DNA from: Prostheceraeus crozeri
Taxonomy: Eukaryota > Platyhelminthes > Polycladida > Euryleptidae
Length of the DNA: 64,000 nucleotides
Assembly: GCA_907163375.1 (NCBI GenBank)
Contig: CAJQUW010000898.1
Location: forward strand, 1 to 64,000
Reading direction: 5' to 3'
Positions 58,276 to 64,000 of this stretch are shown one piece after another (the first letter of the stretch is position 1; each line of letters begins with the position of its first letter). The notes beneath the pieces are model-generated. The model searched no databases. It was not told the origin of the DNA and was given only the letters and a program-made list of their open reading frames with translations. A program made the translations under genes and the position numbers.

Positions 58276-58692
58276 GGGTTTTCGCGGAAAATTGCAATGT
58301 CACGCAGCATTTCAAGGGACGTGGAAGCATCGTGGACCTGTTAGCGGGCATCTATGCACTGAGATAACATTGTCAGCATTTACCCACATCTCAAGCTTTT
58401 GCGATCACTTTAATTAAACGGTCCATAAATAGCCTACAGTTATAGATTACATACTGTATTGCGTGTAGACCAATCTATGTATGTAGCGTTATGCCTTTTT
58501 TTATGAGTTTGATAACAATAAGTTCATGAATAATATGTATGATGAGCTATCATTTTCAGTTCTAGCTAAGGAAATGAACATGCAAAAGACTCCTGATATT
58601 CACGTCCTGAGCTGCATCGGATCAGTGTCATCAGATGACGTGAACTCACTTCCGAACGATGTCCCCTCAACAGGCTGCCATCCACTACTACA
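58276..58692 (+). repeat. Dispersed repeat D, copy 2
   Basis: It aligns with 16609-17030 along its full length in the same orientation. It begins about 215 bases right of the mariner-type fragment. A 16-base string close to CTACACTGTAAATCGCTC is present both at 58060 and, with one change, at 58689, as if the block between were flanked by a direct repeat. Confidence 0.75.
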
Positions 58693-58699
58693 CCGTAAA

Positions 58700-60160
58700 T
58701 CGCTCAATGTCAATCACATACGAAGGATGCATGCCAAAATATCTTTTTTGGTATATTTCTGTATCTATTTGTATGCTTTTTGTATGTTATTTCAAGTGTG
58801 GTATGCTTTACATACTAAAGACATACCAGCACCATGTCAAAGGAGAGCATCAATGATGTCTAAAGTATGTTGATTTAAGGCTTTTTGTCAATAAAGATCA
58901 GACTAATGCTACTAGTGTTTTGTAAGTAGTGAGATAATGACATTCAAGAGTCAAACTTACAATGCTGAATTCGATTTTGATACATGCAAGTCTAAGGCAT
59001 TTCATGAATAATCAATAAGTATTCAACTATCAACAATTATGCATTATGTAATTTAGAAATCAGACATATTATCAATCCGAAATAAAAACACATTATAATT
59101 CATGAAAGCAAACATAGTTATGTTTGAGATATATAAGTCGACATGGTCGCTTGGAAGATAAGATTTTATAGAAATAACGTTTATCAACTTGTTTCATCGA
59201 GTGGAGCTAACTATGAGTCGTTTAAATGTTATTAGACAAGTTGCAACGATGACACATGGCATTAATTTCACAGTAATTTGAGTCTAGATCAAATCCTCTA
59301 AATGCCACGCTATCCATAGGAGTGCATATCACTGATATAACTGACAGAAGTTATTTGAAAGTAGAATGTAATATACATAATTTTTTGCATGGACTAGTCG
59401 TCATTCATTCATTAATGAGGATTAGGTGTGTCCTGCTGCGTCAGAAGGTAGACAATCAAAGAAAACTTTGCACTGTCCGCGTCAATTATTAATTTCGTCA
59501 ATGTAGAGTTTCGTGCTTGTCTATAAATGAAAAAATTTTACGCGTCGTCAAACCTGATTGCTTTATTGTCACTTGAGAAGCAACACGTACAGATAATGGA
59601 TATCACGTAACTCAAGAGCAAGCTGACTGGTAGCGTACTCACGACAATTGAGAACATTTACACTATTTCACATTTCCAAATAATTTCCGTACTTGAAAAT
59701 ACAGCGTTTGTTGACTGTTTTGCAATGAATGTGAAAAATGATAAAATTATAATGATGATGATAACATTAATAACAAATAATAAGTTGAATGAAATAGGTC
59801 TTTCTACCCCTTATGTTGCTCATCTATATGCTTAAATCTGATATTTTGATCTATTATTAGTTCTTCTGTTCAAAATACAAGTTAAAGACAGCTTGAGATA
59901 TCAAGATAATATTGAGAATATAGATAAATTTCATTCTTTTTGAATTCACAACACCCCAATTTAAAGTTTGCAGTAGAGAAGAGTAAAAGTATAATTTCTT
60001 TTTGAATGTTGAAATTGACAAAAGTAATGGCCTATCCACATCGATTTTTAGGAAAAGTACATATGCAGGTCTTTTAATGAATTATAATAATACCTGCCCT
60101 ATCCAATGGAAAGGTACCCTTGTGATAGGAATGTTGCATAGAGCGCATAATGCATGCTCA
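58700..60160. other. Intergenic stretch, no gene seen
   Basis: AT-rich sequence without recognisable elements or splice-bounded frames. Confidence 0.4.
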
Positions 60161-60164
60161 AGCT

Positions 60165-60764
60165 AGAAACTTTTTGATCACAAATATTCTATTAAGCAAC
60201 TCATATCCTATTGACTTCATTAACTCGTTAATAAAGTAGTTCCTGGTAATAAAATATAATACGGATAACAAAGTAACGAAGAAAGGTGAATGTGAGGATG
60301 CCAAGTTTATGATATTTCCGTTTGTAGGCAAAACATCCTTAAAATTCCGACGCAAACTTGTTAAAGTATTTAGGAAATTGGACCATGATGTCGAAATAAT
60401 ATTCAACACTTGTAAAACAGGACAGTATTTTAGTCTGAAAGATAAAACAAATAAGCTGATGCGATCATGCGTTGTGTATAATTTTGAATGTCGGGTTGAT
60501 GCTGATGCCCAATACTTGGGACAAACGAAACGCAGGTTACATCAAAGAATAAAAGAACATATAAGAGGTAACTCAGCCGTAAGTAGCCATCTGAACATAT
60601 GTCCAAACTGTAGTAATGACATTAATAATTGTTTTTCTGTTAAATGCACAGGACGTAGTGAATTTGAAACTCGTATAGTAGAAGCGTTGTTAATAAATGA
60701 TGGTAAATCTTTTTTCTTAAACGCATTCGAATGTTTTTTTGATAATTGTTATTGTTTTCCTTGA
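60165..60764 (+). pseudogene. Penelope-like element remnant 3: linker and GIY-YIG endonuclease
   Basis: In one frame: ILLSNSYPIDFINSLIK, a TAG near 60235, then LVIKYNTDNK, IFPFVGKTSLKFRRKLVKVF, SCVVYNFEC, YLGQTKRRLHQRIKEH and FETRIVEALLINDGK, to TGA at 60762-60764. VYNF and YLG fit GIY-YIG, and Arg and EH follow as expected. This is the intact nuclease end of a 5'-truncated Penelope-like element and the youngest of the three copies. It differs in sequence from the 54 and 56 kb copies, so it represents another family. Confidence 0.82.
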
Positions 60765-61639
60765 ATCGTTGTTTGTCATTGTCGGCGCATGAGCTTATTA
60801 TATCTATTCATTGGTTGCAGCTGCGCATAAATAATTTGCATAAAGACAACTTGGTCTGAGACTAACTAATCGGTCAGGCAATAGACAGTCTTTGTTAACC
60901 AGGTAGTCATTATGTTTCTAAATTTCCAAAATTTATGCGTCATTTCAGGCTTATTTTGATTCGTGAAAGCTACTTTAGACATCTTTAGGATAGAGCTTCG
61001 ACAATTAGCACATCATTTGTAAAGGAAAAACAACGCAAGGTGCATGCGAGGCCTTTCGACCGGTTCCCTTTCAAGTATTACACCGGTGTGAAAGAGATAC
61101 ACTAGCATTTGTAGTGATATGCACTATGGAAATGATGAATCACTGATATGTTTAAACAAAAATAAGAAATCATTAAAAACAAAATAAATTAAAGTTAATT
61201 ACCAAGGTAAAGCTACAGACAAAGCATTTTCTTTTTACACACAAATGTGGCAGGAGTCGTTTGATGTAGCGATGCCTCGGCAATACGCAGACGTAACAGA
61301 TTACAGCACCCCACATGAAATAGCACACCAAAAGCTGTTTCTACAGGGTGACATTCTTGCTCAAATACATGACGTGTGATAGAGCTGGACGGAGGATGTT
61401 TGACACGTAGTCGAGTCTTACCTTAACATAGCCGTTTTGGCAAGTGCTCGTTTACCCGTTCTTGAAGATGCCGACTTGTTCTGACGATGCATCCGCAAAC
61501 ACACACAAAAGAATAAATTGCGGTTGATTGGGCAGAAACAGGAAGACGATCTTTCATAGGGGCCACGGGACCTTTGCGCACAGAGAAACCAACTTTCGGC
61601 TCAACGGCTGGAGAAACAGAAAAGATACTTTCAACAGCT

Positions 61640-62080
61640 CTGCAGTAAAACTGGCTCCACTGTCTCCAATGAATTGGACTTTGATGACAATAAAATTTTT
61701 CTCAGGAGCAAATTGAATTCCTTCAAAATGCTCCGATCGCCACGATTCCTTCCGATTCGAAGAATTCAGATCATTGCGCACAGTTTTCTCGATAATGTTG
61801 GGCCCTCCGATCATTTTAAAAAAAGTTAGCTGGGGCACGAAAAAACGTTCACAAACTTCTCCGCAGAACTTGACATGGACTGTGTCTCTGCTGTGTGATC
61901 CGGTTGATAACAGTCACTGAAACTTGCACAATTTAGCGTGTTTTATGTCAAACAGGCTGTTCATTGTTCGATTGCTATGGTATTATCTCAGCAGAATGTG
62001 CCATTTCATTAGCGTCACATGTTCCAATGTTTCCTTTCTAGTCAAACAGAAGAAGAGACGATATGTCTAATTCTGTGAGG
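61640..62080 (+). repeat. Dispersed repeat family R, second long copy
   Basis: It matches 30900-31290 in the same orientation, for example ACTTGACATGGACTGTGTCT, TGTGATCCGGTTGATAACAG and CAAACAGAAGAAGAGACGA. No terminal repeats like those at 30667 are seen. The antisense frame with MIGGPNIIEKT corresponds to the MIGRPNIIVKT of the other copy. Confidence 0.75.
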
Positions 62081-62089
62081 CCCGACTGC

Positions 62090-63132
62090 ATTTGCTTCTC
62101 ATTCTAAATTTGAAATTCGCTGTTTATAGATATTTCATGGATATATGCAAATTATATTGTTTTCTGATGAAAACCACATGATACTCTGAGTATTGCTTTT
62201 AATATGAAAACTGTCTTCTTCAATGATGTTTCCTCTTTAATGATGTCCCTACAAATATTCAGTATTGCATGATTCTGATGAAAGCTGTTTTGTCATTTGC
62301 GACAATGGTGAAAGACTTCGCCATGATAATTGTCATTTAAGTGAGGAATTGGATGTAGTAAGTGAAAATGTTTGGGGCTTGACATGGAAGAGACGGTTGA
62401 GACTTTGGAAGAAATAAAGCAAGAAAATACGAAATTTCTGGCGTTCGGTTGCCAGGCGTTTCTGTTGAAGGTTGATTCAGTCATCATCCAATTGATGTAG
62501 AGTGATCATCTGCAGCAGAAAGAAATCACCATGATGATCATCGTTCAAATGAAGAATTGGAACTTTTGCTTTTCCCTGTAGTCATTGTTGTTTTCATCTA
62601 GTTTCATGACTTTCGAGTTCTTCTGCTTTGCATGAACATTATACTCTCATCCCCAAATGCAGTCACTGCAACGTTGATTATAGTAATAAAGATGTGTTAT
62701 TGACTTCAAAGTGAGACCTTGTTTGTGAATTTGTGTTAGATGATTGGAAAGTGATGCTACTTTAAAATTTAGTCACGCAAGTTCTTTTATGCCACACCCC
62801 GTATATATAAAATACTTACATGTATGTTACGTGATTACTTCCTCCCCTTAACCGCTTATTTTGGAATGAACATAATTATTGCATGTGATATTTGTCTGCA
62901 TGATTATGACTTTGTAAACTCATGATTTTTATTTCAGAGGTATTTTTCATGCTCAATAAACGACCTTTTTATGGTAACTTATGTTTTTTGTATTTTTTAG
63001 TAACGGCTTGTAAGAAAATCGAATTATCTAAAAAAATTTATTGACATCTATTTATCATATGTAAAATTGCCTGAGCTCCTTTGTGATAATTAAAAGCATC
63101 ATTTTGCATTCATTGTTCACTATCATTTTTAG
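62090..63132. other. Intergenic or intronic stretch, nothing assigned
   Basis: No element or domain recognised. If the exon at 63133 is real, this is the intron before it on the + strand. Confidence 0.35.
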
Positions 63133-63355
63133 TGAATTTCAAGGAAATTATGATGACACCCTTGCCACTGTCCACAGGACGGAACGCGTCGGGATTTTAC
63201 TGCATCGGAAAATACAAGTTACCTGTCGTAAACAACAGGGAAAGATCGTTTTCGAAAGGCATTTCCTTGAAATAAAGAATGTCTGTGAACAATCTCTCAT
63301 GCCGATCGGCGTTGACATAATCATTTTTCATTTTGCTCTCACTGTAAATAATTCA
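63133..63355 (+). CDS. Candidate internal exon of an unknown gene
   Basis: TATCATTTTTAG precedes and GTAAGT follows a frame of 74 codons without stop (one leading base, so it enters in phase 2 and leaves in phase 0). The predicted peptide (EFQGNYDDTLATVHRTERVG ... FERHFLEIKNVCEQSL) is not low-complexity and is not like any element in the window. No partner exon is visible within the window. It could be chance. Confidence 0.35.
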
Positions 63356-64000
63356 GTAAGTCTATAGGTTTAAATCTCGCTTAGGTTAACATTTTCAAAT
63401 AGGAACAAAAAGAATGTATGAATATTATGACTGCATACGGAATGTCATTGACATATTCATTTTATCTATTCCATGGCACGGAATATTTATATCATATAAA
63501 CAAAAAGACCACAAAATATATCGCTGCTAATTCGATTTTGATAAACGCAAATTTATCATATCTTCCACATAAAACATTTTTGCGGCAGGCTATGCGAGTC
63601 AACTTGAAAACATTGCATGCCTAAGGCGTTTCTCATTATCAAGAGGAATCACCGACATAACTCAGGACAACAGACGAATAATCAAATCAGTCACTTCATA
63701 CAAGTGAATGTTATTGTACTCAAAAGTTTAATGTACCGAGCAACAGTTACATAGTACTGTGTGACAGGATCATGACGATAATGTAGCAATCTATCAACAA
63801 TTTCAAGGTTAAGATCTGATATCAACTTGATGACACTGTTGGCAAGACAGCTGTATAAATGCACAACAATAGCATCAGATACTTGTTGATGCGGTGTCTG
63901 CGTCAGTGACTTTTGTAAGGCCGATTATCTCGGGCGAAATCTTGAGGAAATGCAGCAAAAATATAGGAAAATGAATGTATAATGAAAGAAGCAGAAGCAA

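Noticed and set aside
60158-60409. 83-codon frame on the - strand
   Set aside because: It is antisense to the Penelope-like linker and nuclease frame, which has recognisable motifs.

Overview
The window looks like nuclear DNA of an invertebrate animal, most likely marine. Genes are split into many small exons with GT/AG introns. DNA is AT-rich, and introns and spacers are full of decayed mobile elements: CR1/L2-like and Penelope-like retroelements, Tigger, Harbinger, hAT and mariner DNA transposons, tRNA-derived SINEs and foldback elements. The palindrome TAGGCCTA occurs nine times by eye, about ten times the chance rate. No species can be named from sequence alone. There is no prokaryotic operon structure, CRISPR array or convincing rRNA or tRNA gene.

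Left half (0.4-34 kb, + strand): the last 20 recognisable coding exons of one large gene. Every junction is phase-consistent and the joined frame is 1136 codons without a stop. The 5' end lies before base 1. The product has acidic and lysine-rich low-complexity stretches, a Ser/Pro-rich middle, a charged helical segment and a C-terminal degenerate EF-hand. I do not recognise it. Its introns hold two related foldback families, a Tigger element inserted in an older CR1-like reverse-transcriptase relic, a near full-length non-LTR retrotransposon (about 21.2-26.5 kb), SINEs and a dispersed repeat. At 17.5 kb lies a tRNA-like sequence fused to a hammerhead ribozyme that keeps all three helices but has two core substitutions.

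Middle (37.7-43.6 kb, - strand): a two-exon SLC6/NSS transporter of 569 aa, close in length and layout to LeuT-type transporters, with a TATA-like box upstream. The DNA upstream of it (about 43.9-44.35 kb) has a diverged second copy at about 51.36-51.8 kb without the coding exon.

Right part (44-64 kb): no confident host gene. It holds a Harbinger element with a nested Tc1-like MITE, a hAT MITE with a perfect 8-bp target duplication, a foldback element, a 5'-truncated CR1/L2-like copy with a TTATC tail, a mariner-type transposase fragment, and three Penelope-like GIY-YIG remnants between 54 and 61 kb, one of them arranged as a head-to-head inverted duplication. One plausible isolated coding exon lies at 63.1-63.4 kb.

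The two host genes show no functional link. The strongest leads for something undescribed are the decayed tRNA-hammerhead element, the ORF1/ORF2 junction of the retrotransposon (no AUG for ORF2 and a UUU-UGA-U slip-like context), the TAGTCYGGCAG foldback families and the inverted Penelope pair.
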